Source: Gammaproteobacteria bacterium (lineage in GTDB: Bacteria > Pseudomonadota > Gammaproteobacteria > Legionellales > Legionellaceae). Taken from it: DNA of 41,935 bases. The stretch is from positions 1 through 41,935 of the forward strand of contig JAHZKG010000084.1 in assembly GCA_022600515.1 (NCBI GenBank), read 5' to 3'. Made by a program: the position numbers and the translations under genes. Under the pieces are notes generated by a model, which saw nothing but the letters and a program-made list of their open reading frames with translations, was not told where the DNA came from and did not search any database. Within the stretch, counting starts at the first letter, position 1; every line of letters begins with the position of its first letter. Shown piece after piece: positions 1 through 7,767 of the stretch.

Positions 1-86
1 ATTAACTAAGCAAAACAAGCCTTAGTGGCTTAATTTATCTATTGGTTTACTTTGATGAATGGATTCCCGCCTGCGCGGGAAAGACA
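1..86 (+). repeat. GIY-YIG-associated repeat, 5'-truncated copy C
   Basis: This is the right part of the dispersed element seen in full at 8472-8890 and in deleted form at 9290-9411; the window edge cuts its left end. It reads through a remnant of the nuclease C-terminus (W-L-N-L-S-I-G-L frame, TGA at 52-54) into a hairpin with arms TTCCCGC (64-70) and GCGGGAA (75-81) around CTGC, ending GACA. The stop codon after ATTAAC is shared with the copy at 9290-9411, so these two form one subfamily. It has no coding capacity of its own. Confidence 0.75.
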
Positions 87-453
87 GATTTTCGGTTGAG
101 TTGAGTTATTTCGGAGCATAATTTCATAGGGATAATTTAAAGCATTTCGTGGGGATACGTCAGTTTGCGAGGCAGCGTAGCAACGACGCAATCCAGGCTT
201 AAAAGAACGCAGGTAATTATTAAATATGGAGGGCATGCACTTGAACTTAAGTGTCATGAAATAAATATGACTTAATTAAAGAAAGCAATGAAGTACAACG
301 ATAAGAGAGGAATAAACAGCCTTGATACTGGTGATTACTCGCATAATCACCAGTATTAGAATTCGGCACGGGGGAGCTATTTCTCTCAGCTCTAATCCAA
401 ACTGCTGGCTTTTCCATAAGCAGATTACTCTGCAGATCACGCTCCAGGCCTAC
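87..453. other. Intergenic: repeat tail and one strong hairpin
   Basis: No gene is seen here. From 87 to about 180 the sequence resembles 9412-9505, sharing TTGAGTTATT, GATAATTT and TTTCGTGGGGATACGT. A short GC-richer repeat (about 163-199, TTTGCGAGGCAGCG then GACGCAATCC) follows, of the kind often scattered between bacterial genes. A perfect hairpin lies at 326-355 (arm TACTGGTGATTA, loop CTCGCA). It is downstream of the minus-strand DUF4116 gene and could end its transcript, but no T-run follows on that strand. Confidence 0.5.
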
Positions 454-1611
454 CTAAACAAACCTGCATCTTTTTGAGGTGTTTTCAGTACCTTCTTCCA
501 CAGCTACACAGTCCACACCATTCTGTTTTATTACATCTATAAATGCATCGTCAGTTTGTAATCTTGGCGAGAGATATTTAATTGCATCTAAATGCAATTC
601 CACAGCCAAGCGCATAAAGTCCGCATCATCTCGTAAACTACAAGAGACATGCTGAAATATATCGACTACACCTCGCTCCAATGCTTCGAAAATTAAGCGC
701 TTATCACTCCGTAATCCTAGTGAGGCGTATTGCAATACATCCGGGCCACCCAGTTCCACTGCAGCGAGCATAAAGTCCCCGTCGTTTCTTAGTCTCTCTG
801 AGATGTATTTAATGGCATGAGGCCCTCCTTTTCGCACTACATCAAGAACGTGGTCCGAATTGTCCCGCAATGCTGGTGAAGCATATTGAAATGCATGTAC
901 TCCAGCTCGTTCGACTATATCGAACACGCATTTCGCATTATTCTGTAATCGTAATGAAGCATATTGAAATACATGCGCTCCACCTCGTCCCACTGCATCA
1001 AGAACCAACGCCCTATCATCTCGTAATACCAAGGGCGCGTATTTAATAAGCCCTCCTTCCAGTTCCAGTGCCTCGAGAAAAAAGTCACTATCGCCTCGTA
1101 GCCTTCGTGAGGCGTATGTAAATGCATCGGTCCCACCTAATGCGACTGCAGAGAGTATAAAATCCTTATCGCCCTGTAATATTAATGAGGCGTATTGAAG
1201 TACAGTAACGCCACCAAGCTCTACTGCAGCAAGCATAGAATCACTATCATTCCATAACCTTGGCGAAGCGTATCGAAGTGAATCAGCCCCTCCTACTTCT
1301 ACTGCAGAGAGTATAAAATCCTCATCGCCCTGTAATATTAATGAGGCGTATTGAAGTACAGCAACGCCACCAATCTTTACTGCAGCAAGCATCGAATCAT
1401 TATCATTCCGTAACTCTGATGAAGCGTATTGAAATACATCGGCTCCGCCTAACTCTACTGCGGTGAGCATAAACTCTCTGCTACCCCGCAATCTTAATGA
1501 GGCGTCTCGAATAATATCTATATTTCCTTCCACTGCACCCCAAAAAAAGGCCGGGGAATCTTTTTCAATTTCACTTGGACCACTGGGGAAAAAACGTGTT
1601 CCTTTTACCAT
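454..1611 (-). CDS. DUF4116 repeat protein, 13 tandem repeats
   Basis: The 385-residue protein is built almost entirely of about 13 copies of a 26-residue repeat with consensus D-x-x-F-M-L-A-A-V-E-L-G-G-x-x-x-L-Q-Y-A-S-x-x-L-R, matching the DUF4116 family. Each unit is predicted to be helical, so the whole is probably a solenoid for binding a partner; the biochemical function is unknown. There is no signal peptide, membrane segment or catalytic motif. Such proteins are abundant in amoeba-associated Legionellales and are often suspected effectors, which is inference here. The ATG at 1611 is preferred because GGTGG lies 6 bases upstream; an in-frame TTG lies at 1617. Repeats 3-4 and 5-6 are nearly identical in DNA (156-bp period), so the array has expanded recently. 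A decayed relative lies upstream at 1880-2317. Confidence 0.85.
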   Translation of the reverse strand: MVKGTRFFPSGPSEIEKDSPAFFWGAVEGNIDIIRDASLRLRGSREFMLTAVELGGADVFQYASSELRNDNDSMLAAVKIGGVAVLQYASLILQGDEDFILSAVEVGGADSLRYASPRLWNDSDSMLAAVELGGVTVLQYASLILQGDKDFILSAVALGGTDAFTYASRRLRGDSDFFLEALELEGGLIKYAPLVLRDDRALVLDAVGRGGAHVFQYASLRLQNNAKCVFDIVERAGVHAFQYASPALRDNSDHVLDVVRKGGPHAIKYISERLRNDGDFMLAAVELGGPDVLQYASLGLRSDKRLIFEALERGVVDIFQHVSCSLRDDADFMRLAVELHLDAIKYLSPRLQTDDAFIDVIKQNGVDCVAVEEGTENTSKRCRFV

Positions 1612-1879
1612 AAACAACCACCGTTCATAAGATAATGCATTTCAGCAAAAGGACTGTACAGAAAAGAATATCTAAAGTAAATCTACGCTCGCTGAACGCC
1701 ATGGAAGGCTGAAGGCTGAAGCGTTTAGTCCGAGATAGTCTACGATTTTTTAACCAGCCTGAAGGGATGTTAGAAAATCTTTATGCAGGCGTAGAGTCAT
1801 TGGGAGGACATTTTTCTTGGCGTGTTTAGCGCAAAAATGTCAGACGCAGGACAGTCGAGGCCAAAATACTTGCCGCGTT
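1612..1879. other. Intergenic between two DUF4116 loci
   Basis: No credible gene is seen. The stretch holds a short tandem GGCTGAA-GGCTGAA (about 1708-1721) and a T-rich patch near 1745. Plus-strand frames open across 1817-2344 run antisense to the DUF4116 remnant and show no family resemblance. Confidence 0.4.
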
Positions 1880-2317
1880 GACGAGTCTATTTCGGGGACT
1901 TGGATGTCCCGGAATCTATCACGAGGTAGCGGCACTCTTGTCCTCTCTTGCTTGTGCTACACAGTTCGCATGATTTTGTTTTCTTACTTCTACATCGAGC
2001 ATAAACCATCTTTAACCTGTAATTTTAGTGAGAGGTATCTAGTTGCATCTGCATTTCGTTCCACTGCATCAAGCATAAAGCCTGCGTCACCCAGTAATAC
2101 TGGTCTGCTGCAGATATATTTCAATACATCTGCATTTTTCCTTATCGCATCGAGAGTAAAATCCCTGTCATGCTGCAATTCTCCTGAGACATATGCCATA
2201 AAAGATAGTTCTTCTCCACCTCGCTCCACTGCAGCGAGCATAAATTTCCCATCACCCCACGATTTATCTGAAAGAGATAAAATTACAGATGGATTTTCTG
2301 CTATACCCAGTGCACTT
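1880..2317 (-). pseudogene. DUF4116 protein remnant, frameshifted
   Basis: On the minus strand, codons from about 2317 down to 1990 encode three to four degenerate DUF4116 units, recognisable by F-M-L-A-A-V-E-R-G-G, F-T-L-D-A-I-R-K-N-A and F-M-L-D-A-V-E-R-N-A. At about 2005 the frame breaks: D-G-L-C-S-M-stop in one frame continues as M-L-D-V-E-V-R-K-Q in the next, which is the next repeat start. No start codon with a ribosome site is evident upstream, where a stop precedes S-A-L-G-I-A-E-N. It is probably a decayed paralogue of the intact gene at 454-1611. The outer limits are approximate. Confidence 0.7.
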
Positions 2318-2371
2318 CAAGATGCAAGTTTTATAGTGAATTAAATTTAAATTGACCTTCGTAGTAACCGC

Positions 2372-2452
2372 CGACGTGCCTCGTTTTATACGAGGCATCC
2401 AGTTTTATGCTAAAAATCCTCTAGGTAACGCGAACAAGTCGCGTTACCTAGG
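2372..2452. repeat. Family 2 palindrome pair P1
   Basis: Two hairpins lie about 22 bases apart. The left has stem TGCCTCGT/ACGAGGCA around loop TTTAT, followed by ATCCAGT; its 25-base core (2374-2398) recurs exactly, inverted, at 19142-19166. The right (2421-2451) is a perfect 13-bp stem, CTAGGTAACGCGA with loop ACAAG; its inner 21 bases (2426-2446) recur exactly at 41709-41729. The pair sits directly against the 5' end of the next ORF. Confidence 0.8.
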
Positions 2453-2706
2453 TGCTTACTTGTGCAGCTGCCGGCGGCGTTATTGGTGGTGTCGCTGGAG
2501 TAACCGCCGCCAGTGGTGCTGGCCTAATAGAATATGGCCTCTTATCTTCCCATGCAGCAACCTGGCAATATCAAGTAAAATCTTTGCTTTCTTCTGATGT
2601 TTTTACAATAAAAGAGCAGGCAATAAACATCCCCCTGGATACACATGTTAAAATAATGGAAAAAAACGGGCTGATGTTTATCAAAAGACTCTATCCTCAC
2701 ACGTAA
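2452..2706 (+). CDS. Small Gly/Ala-rich ORF, possibly 5'-truncated
   Basis: The 84-codon frame begins at a GTG immediately after an in-frame TAG, inside the right edge of palindrome pair P1, and has no ribosome binding site. Residues 4-25 are rich in Gly and Ala (A-A-A-G-G-V-I-G-G-V-A-G), like a glycine-zipper membrane segment. The C-terminal half is polar with no motif I recognise. It lies 26 bases before the next ORF in the same direction. The likeliest reading is the 3' part of a membrane-protein gene whose start was lost when the palindrome element arrived; a real short gene is possible. Confidence 0.35.
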   Translation: MLTCAAAGGVIGGVAGVTAASGAGLIEYGLLSSHAATWQYQVKSLLSSDVFTIKEQAINIPLDTHVKIMEKNGLMFIKRLYPHT

Positions 2707-2732
2707 AGCACAAAAAACCAGGACGGTATATC

Positions 2733-3218
2733 ATGTATAGCAGTGCAGAAATTACACTTTTATCGAAAAAACTCAGTCAATTAATAGATGAAAAAGCATT
2801 ATCTGATAGTTTTAATAAGCATTTAGAGGATAAAATACACCCGATGCTTTTATCACTTACGTTTAATCACCCGATTAATAAAAACATACAAAATTTTCTT
2901 TCCGAACATATAACAACATATTGTCTAATTAAAAAACTAGATATTAACTACCTTGCTACATTAGAACCAACTCAAATAGAAGAACTAAATATCTGGTTAT
3001 ATGGCCTAACTGATCTTGATGGCATTATGCTGTTTGTAGAAAATACGATGCAATTAAATTTCGACGGCGAATATTGCTCACCCATTTATAACATTCATTC
3101 TCAAAGTTTTGAGGCGACAGATACTGCCAGACTCGTTTTTCTTAATGCAAAAAAAACCAGTTCATCTGTTGTCACCCCAGACACGCCTACTGCCTCTGAA
3201 GCTTTTTTAAATAATTGA
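2733..3218 (+). CDS. Hypothetical protein, 161 aa
   Basis: I do not recognise this protein. It starts at an ATG preceded by AGGACGG about 7 bases upstream, a good ribosome site, and has AT-rich codon use like its neighbours. It looks soluble and mostly helical, with a Lys/Leu-rich N-terminus (residues 1-35), a patch around residues 80-95 (L-N-I-W-L-Y-G-L-T-D-L-D-G), and a Ser/Thr/Pro-rich tail. There is no signal peptide or membrane helix. It lies 41 bases upstream of the recombinase and may share its transcript. It could be accessory cargo or a secreted effector, but nothing in the sequence decides this. Confidence 0.6.
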   Translation: MYSSAEITLLSKKLSQLIDEKALSDSFNKHLEDKIHPMLLSLTFNHPINKNIQNFLSEHITTYCLIKKLDINYLATLEPTQIEELNIWLYGLTDLDGIMLFVENTMQLNFDGEYCSPIYNIHSQSFEATDTARLVFLNAKKTSSSVVTPDTPTASEAFLNN

Positions 3219-3259
3219 ATGCTTGCAGAACGTCACATAATTACGCATGATAAGAACCT

Positions 3260-4501
3260 ATGAGCACTATACCCTCCCCTAAGCCTTTATTTGATACGCT
3301 TGCGCAGCTAGAACTGCAATTAGAAGAAAGTAGCTGGGCTTATCTTGATGCTGTCTATAACTTAGATGACATTGCAATATCAGCACAATTTTTATTGGCC
3401 TACAAAGGCAGTCAAGGCACATTCAATGGCTACAGACGTGAAGTAGAACGTTTTTTGCATTGGAGCTTTTTGCTTGCCAATAAATCACTCGCCGATTTAG
3501 GGCGCGAAGACATTGAAGCATTTATTGAATTTTCTCAAGCACCACCTAAGCATTGGATTGGCACCTCAAAGCCAGCACGTTTTATTAATGAAAATGCGCT
3601 ACGCGTGCCCAATCTTGTGTGGCGCCCCTATGTTGTAACCGTATCTAAAGCTGCACACAGGCGCGGAAAAAGTCCTGAAATTAAAAACTTTGAGCTCTCT
3701 CAAAGCTCCCTGCGTGAGCTATTTGCTATCTTAAGTAGTTTTTATCAATATTTGGTGCAAGAAGAACATGTACGCAGCAACCCATTTGCTTTAATTCGAC
3801 AAAAAAGTCGATTTATTCGTAAAAGCCAAGGCCCTATGAAAATACGGCGTTTATCTGAGCTTCAGTGGCAATATGTTGTTGAGAATACACAAAAAATCGC
3901 AGAATCCGCACCAATAGAGCATGAGCGGACACTGTTTATATTATCTGCACTGTATGCCATGTACTTGAGAATATCAGAGCTGACTGCAAGCCCCCGCTGG
4001 GCACCACAAATGAATCATTTTACACGAGATGGTGATGGTAACTGGTGGTTTACAACGGTTGGCAAAGGCAATAAAGAACGACAAATAGCTGTCAGTGAGG
4101 CCATGCTGAATGCGCTGAAGCGCTGGCGTAAGCACTTGGATTTATCCCCATTGCCCTCACCTGCTGATTACTCTCCGCTGCTGCCTAAACAAAAAGGACG
4201 CGGCCCCATTACAAGCACCAATCATATTCGAAATATTGTGCAATTGGCCTTTGATCGCGCGATAGAACAACTGCATCAAGATAATTTGGGCGAAGAAGCC
4301 GAAACACTCCATGAGGCAACCGTGCATTGGCTGCGCCACACCGGTATTTCAGATGATGTCAAAGTGCGTCCACGTGAACATGTTAGAGATGATGCCGGCC
4401 ATAGTTCAAGTGCTATTACAGATAAATACATTGATATTGAGTTACGAGAGCGACATGAATCTGCACGTAAAAAACGTATTTTTGATGATGAGATAACATA
4501 A
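3260..4501 (+). CDS. Tyrosine recombinase / phage-type integrase
   Basis: The 413-residue protein cuts and rejoins DNA at specific sites through a tyrosine-DNA intermediate. An N-terminal SAM-like core-binding domain (about residues 40-175, [11 protein letters not shown]) is followed by the catalytic domain (about 195-400). The catalytic set is complete: Arg237 (Y-L-R-I-S-E-L-T), Lys269 (G-K-G-N-K-E-R), His356-x-x-Arg359 (H-W-L-R-H-T-G), His381 (A-G-H-S-S-S) and Tyr390 (D-K-Y-I-D-I). It is longer than XerC/XerD (about 300) and lacks their typical spacing, so it is probably an island or stand-alone integrase. No tRNA gene, att direct repeat or other phage gene is visible nearby; the neighbours are a hypothetical gene and a wrecked catalase. 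Confidence 0.9.
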   Translation: MSTIPSPKPLFDTLAQLELQLEESSWAYLDAVYNLDDIAISAQFLLAYKGSQGTFNGYRREVERFLHWSFLLANKSLADLGREDIEAFIEFSQAPPKHWIGTSKPARFINENALRVPNLVWRPYVVTVSKAAHRRGKSPEIKNFELSQSSLRELFAILSSFYQYLVQEEHVRSNPFALIRQKSRFIRKSQGPMKIRRLSELQWQYVVENTQKIAESAPIEHERTLFILSALYAMYLRISELTASPRWAPQMNHFTRDGDGNWWFTTVGKGNKERQIAVSEAMLNALKRWRKHLDLSPLPSPADYSPLLPKQKGRGPITSTNHIRNIVQLAFDRAIEQLHQDNLGEEAETLHEATVHWLRHTGISDDVKVRPREHVRDDAGHSSSAITDKYIDIELRERHESARKKRIFDDEIT

Positions 4502-4524
4502 AATATAACTTAGGGGATGACAGG

Positions 4525-4977
4525 ATGTCAGAAAAAAAAGATGATTTAACTACTGCAGTGGGTAAAATTATCTCTGATAACCAAAACAGTTTAACCGCAG
4601 GTCCATATAGCCCCGTATTAATAGAAGATTACAAATTAATAGAAAAGCTTGCACATCAAACTAGAGAACGTATCCCGGAACGTGTCGTACATGCCAAAGG
4701 CTTTGGTGGTCCTGTTGAAAACAAAACGCTTGAAACACCGGCTTTACATCTCAATGGTGATGCAGAAAGATACTCGCATCGTATAGATAACGATGATTTC
4801 ACACAAGTGCGTAATTTGTTTAATTTGTTTGATGAAGTCAAACGTGCATGCTTATACTCAAACATTGCCGCAGCCATGCAAGGCGTACCAGAGCATATTA
4901 TTGAGCGACAGATTGATTTGTTTTCTAAAGTACATAAAGCCTATGGTTCCGGTGTTAAAGCTGCTTTAAAGCGCTAA
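4525..4977 (+). pseudogene. Catalase with a large in-frame internal deletion
   Basis: Residues 1-61 match the N-terminus of monofunctional haem catalases ([10 protein letters not shown] then L-I-E-K-L-A-H and [13 protein letters not shown]). Residues 62-150 match the region near the C-terminus ([33 protein letters not shown]). About 300-330 residues between them are gone, including the distal catalytic His, the Asn and the haem-ligand Tyr, so it cannot be a catalase. The reading frame is intact across the junction near 4700. The stop overlaps the convergent nnrD end by 23 bases. It is most simply a deletion pseudogene; a retained short protein is the alternative. Confidence 0.85.
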
Positions 4978-5812
4978 GCAAAGGCTTTAGTTCTAAGATT
5001 AAATCAGAAGCCAAAACACTGGGGCCTCCTTGTTTCTCAAGTGCTGAGTCCCCTGCTTTGGCATGTAATAAAACCCCCATTTGAGCCGCTTGCCACAGGG
5101 TAAGCCCTTGTGCAACAAGGCCAGAAATTATCCCGCCCAGCAAATCTCCCATGCCGCCTGAAGCCATCGCAGGATTACCTGCTCGACAAATAGATACATC
5201 TTTTTCTGCTGTGCAAACCAAGCTTTCATCGCCTTTTAGTACAATAATACCGCCTAGCTTTTCTTGCAGCATATGGGCTGCCTGTATGCGATCGGATTGA
5301 ATCTCTTGCGTGCTGCATCCAAGTAACCGCGCGGCTTCACCTGGATGCGGTGTAAAAATACAAGGGGATTCAATACGCTTTTTTGTTTTAACAAGCCAAT
5401 TAAGTCCATCTGCATCGAGCAGACAAGGCGTTTTATGTGTGTTAATAAATTCAATCGTTTTATTAAAAACATATTTTGCCCACGCACTTTGACCCAGTCC
5501 AGGGCCTAAAATAATCATACTTGCGTTTGCTAATTGCTGTTTAAGTAATAATGCTTGAAATTTTCTTAAGCCATAACACAATAGCTCAGGCTGATTATTA
5601 ACAACTGATGAAACATGCTCAATATGGGTTATGACGGTAACAAGTCCTGCCCCCATTTTTAACGCGCCACTGGCTGAAATTTTTACAGCGCCCGGCATGC
5701 CATAGTCTCCACCAATAACCAACACATGTCCAAACAAACCTTTATGAGCAGCTTTAGATCGTGGCTTCAACCAGGTATTCATGTGCTTAAAACTTAATGT
5801 CTTCGTTTTCAT
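4955..5812 (-). CDS. nnrD: ADP/ATP-dependent NAD(P)H-hydrate dehydratase
   Basis: The enzyme repairs hydrated NADH/NADPH using a nucleoside triphosphate or diphosphate, in the cytosol. The 285-residue sequence has the ribokinase-like YjeF C-terminal fold: G-H-V-L-V-I-G-G-D near residue 30, [16 protein letters not shown], the T-P-H-P-G-E-A motif, and the catalytic [16 protein letters not shown] near residue 215. In many gammaproteobacteria this domain is fused behind the NnrE epimerase; here it stands alone. The start is uncertain: Met1 has no clear ribosome site and Met11 is in frame. It converges on the catalase remnant with a 23-base overlap. Confidence 0.9.
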   Translation of the reverse strand: MKTKTLSFKHMNTWLKPRSKAAHKGLFGHVLVIGGDYGMPGAVKISASGALKMGAGLVTVITHIEHVSSVVNNQPELLCYGLRKFQALLLKQQLANASMIILGPGLGQSAWAKYVFNKTIEFINTHKTPCLLDADGLNWLVKTKKRIESPCIFTPHPGEAARLLGCSTQEIQSDRIQAAHMLQEKLGGIIVLKGDESLVCTAEKDVSICRAGNPAMASGGMGDLLGGIISGLVAQGLTLWQAAQMGVLLHAKAGDSALEKQGGPSVLASDLILELKPLLSALKQL

Positions 5813-5835
5813 TTTAGTTTAAAATTATTTTCTGT

Positions 5836-5863
5836 TAGGATGCTGTAATTATAGAACATCCTA
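5836..5863. promoter_or_regulatory. Inverted repeat between divergent genes
   Basis: TAGGATG (5836-5842) and CATCCTA (5857-5863) form 7-base inverted arms around 14 bases. It lies in the short divergent space between nnrD and the following plus-strand gene, where an operator would be expected. No family of regulator can be named. Confidence 0.3.
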
Positions 5864-5894
5864 TACATAATACTTTTAGCTCAGGGATATATAA

Positions 5895-7055
5895 ATGACA
5901 GCAGACATGGAATTAATAGAAAATGGAAAGCCACGCATCAGTGGCGTTTTAAATAACTGCTTATTAAACTGTGCCTTGCCAAGCATTATTAAGCAAATTG
6001 AAGTGTATTCAAAGTTGTCCGAAGAAGCCTTGCTGGCTTTAAATCAAGATCCTATTTTTAAAAGCTACACCGAGCTAAAGCAAATATTTTCAAGCATATA
6101 CAACCTATCAAAAACAGAAGAAAAAGATTTTACTTGGGATATATTCGCACGCATGACTCAGAATCATAGCTTTTATGCGAATGAACTATTATTCTTACCT
6201 GTATTAAGAGCGTTTGTTCAACAATCAGCTTACAACTTAACTCTTTCCCAGTTTTCAGCAGCACTCCAAGACTCAAAAAAAATAGCTGCACACTTTTCAG
6301 ATGGTGTAGGCGAAGATATGCCTGAAGGCCTAGGCGAAGATCCAGATGTAGTAAGAGCCCTACATAGACAATTAAAAACAGCAGCTGAGATTAGCGCCTC
6401 GGGCCGATATGGATTATTAGATTACGGCCCCACCTATGTTGTTTTTTATAATCGATTAGGCTTAAGTCTTATTGCCAATACAGCTGTAAAAATAAATAAG
6501 GTAGATGCATTTTTTCAAGAAAAAGATTATACCCAGCACCCTGACTATAATTTAACTCACCCTGTGGTTGAGCTTTTTTTCAAAAACCTTCATTATGAGC
6601 TCCAAGAACCTGAAAATTTAGCCGCAGCCACAAAGCAATACTTCGATGATATCAATCAATTACCCACAGGCTTAAAAAGCATACATGAGCAAATAACCGG
6701 AGCATCTAGAAAGCAGTTAACAGAAAAAGCATTAACTGATCTATCTGCATACGGAAATAATTACATCAAGCAGATGATAAACCCACCTGCTATAACCCCA
6801 TCGCTACCGATAATGCCGCAACAAGCATCTTCTCGTTTTTATTTTAATTGCATGCTGGGTTTAACTGCTGCTGGCGGGGCTTTACTTGTAGCAGCTATAT
6901 TACTAACCTCCGTTATGTCTACGCCATTCACAACAGGATTGGTCATTGCTGGAACCACATCTTTGCTTCTTGGTTTAGGCCTGTTTGTCACCGATAGAAA
7001 AAATAATTCGTCGGCGCCTGTTCAACCTGAGCTACCAACAGCATCTCCTGCATAA
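5895..7055 (+). CDS. Hypothetical membrane-anchored protein, possible effector
   Basis: I cannot assign this 386-residue protein. Residues 14-31 contain G-V-L-N-N-C-L-L-N-C-A-L-P-S, resembling the Cys box of papain-like deubiquitinases (N-x-C-x-x-N-x-A-L). A candidate His lies in N-L-H-Y-E-L near residue 233; the link is inference from short motifs. Residues 40-300 look helical and soluble. Two hydrophobic segments near the C-terminus (about 318-341 and 346-366) are rich in Gly, Ala and Leu and could form a membrane hairpin, followed by a short polar Pro/Ser tail. There is no signal peptide. The start has AGGGAT about 8 bases upstream. Soluble N-domain plus C-terminal hairpin is a layout found among Dot/Icm effectors. 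Confidence 0.65.
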   Translation: MTADMELIENGKPRISGVLNNCLLNCALPSIIKQIEVYSKLSEEALLALNQDPIFKSYTELKQIFSSIYNLSKTEEKDFTWDIFARMTQNHSFYANELLFLPVLRAFVQQSAYNLTLSQFSAALQDSKKIAAHFSDGVGEDMPEGLGEDPDVVRALHRQLKTAAEISASGRYGLLDYGPTYVVFYNRLGLSLIANTAVKINKVDAFFQEKDYTQHPDYNLTHPVVELFFKNLHYELQEPENLAAATKQYFDDINQLPTGLKSIHEQITGASRKQLTEKALTDLSAYGNNYIKQMINPPAITPSLPIMPQQASSRFYFNCMLGLTAAGGALLVAAILLTSVMSTPFTTGLVIAGTTSLLLGLGLFVTDRKNNSSAPVQPELPTASPA

Positions 7056-7063
7056 AGACACAG

Positions 7064-7762
7064 CTAGCGCGTAACACCTGATTTTTTCATTATTTTTTGA
7101 ATGAATTCATCATGTTTTGCACGTTCTGCTTCATTTGCTGTATAAACAGGTGAGTTACTGATTAACTGATTAAAGATTTGCTCAGATTGATTTGAGTTTT
7201 TTTTATCCTCGGCCTCACGCTCACCTTCCCCAAAAAGGCTGGCTTGCCCACCTGTCATTGCAAGGTAAACTAAAGCAAGTAATTCCGAGTCAAGTAATGC
7301 GCCATGAAGTTTTCGATGGCTATTAACTACATGATAACGCTTACACAATGCATCTAAATTATTACGCTGTCCTGGATGCTTTTGCTTTGCTAAAACCAGT
7401 GTATCAAAAACTCCGCAATGCGATTCTAAGTTGTCAGGATATTTAGCACGCTTAAGCTCGGCATTTAAAAACCCCATATCAAACGGAGCATTATGAATAA
7501 TCAGCTCAGCATTGTTAACGAAGGCAATAAAATCTTCCAAAATATCAGGAAAACGGGGTTTATCAACCAAAAAAGCGCTTTTAATACCATGAACTCTCGC
7601 TGCACCTGGATCAATCGCACGATCTGGATTCAAATAAACATGGAATTGTTCGCCTGTAAGGCGTCTGTCGATAAGCTCCAAACAGCCTATTTCAATGATC
7701 CGATGTCCCGAATCATGCCCAATCCCGGTGGTTTCTGTATCAAGAATAATTTGTCGTAACAT
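7064..7762 (-). CDS. dnaQ: DNA polymerase III epsilon subunit (3'-5' exonuclease)
   Basis: This is the proofreading exonuclease of the replicative polymerase. The 232-residue sequence carries ExoI (I-L-D-T-E-T-T-G, Asp8 and Glu10), ExoII (H-N-A-P-F-D-M-G-F-L-N) and ExoIII (H-G-A-L-L-D-S-E-L-L) of the DEDDh family. A beta-clamp-binding motif follows (G-G-Q-A-S-L-F-G), then a C-terminal tail that binds the alpha subunit. It starts 5 bases after the rnhA stop on the same strand, so the two are almost certainly co-transcribed, as in many gammaproteobacteria. Confidence 0.95.
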   Translation of the reverse strand: MLRQIILDTETTGIGHDSGHRIIEIGCLELIDRRLTGEQFHVYLNPDRAIDPGAARVHGIKSAFLVDKPRFPDILEDFIAFVNNAELIIHNAPFDMGFLNAELKRAKYPDNLESHCGVFDTLVLAKQKHPGQRNNLDALCKRYHVVNSHRKLHGALLDSELLALVYLAMTGGQASLFGEGEREAEDKKNSNQSEQIFNQLISNSPVYTANEAERAKHDEFIQKIMKKSGVTR

Positions 7763-7767
7763 CCTAT

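Noticed and set aside
326-355. Rho-independent terminator of the DUF4116 gene
   Set aside because: The stem is perfect, but no T-run follows it on the minus strand, so it is listed only as a hairpin.
1817-2344. 175-codon plus-strand open frame
   Set aside because: It is antisense to the DUF4116 remnant, has no ribosome site, and its translation shows no family or membrane pattern.
2352-2597. 81-codon plus-strand frame
   Set aside because: It runs through both palindromes and gives a Trp/Arg-rich translation with no protein-like pattern.
3260-4977. Prophage
   Set aside because: Only a recombinase is present; no capsid, tail, repressor or lysis genes lie nearby.
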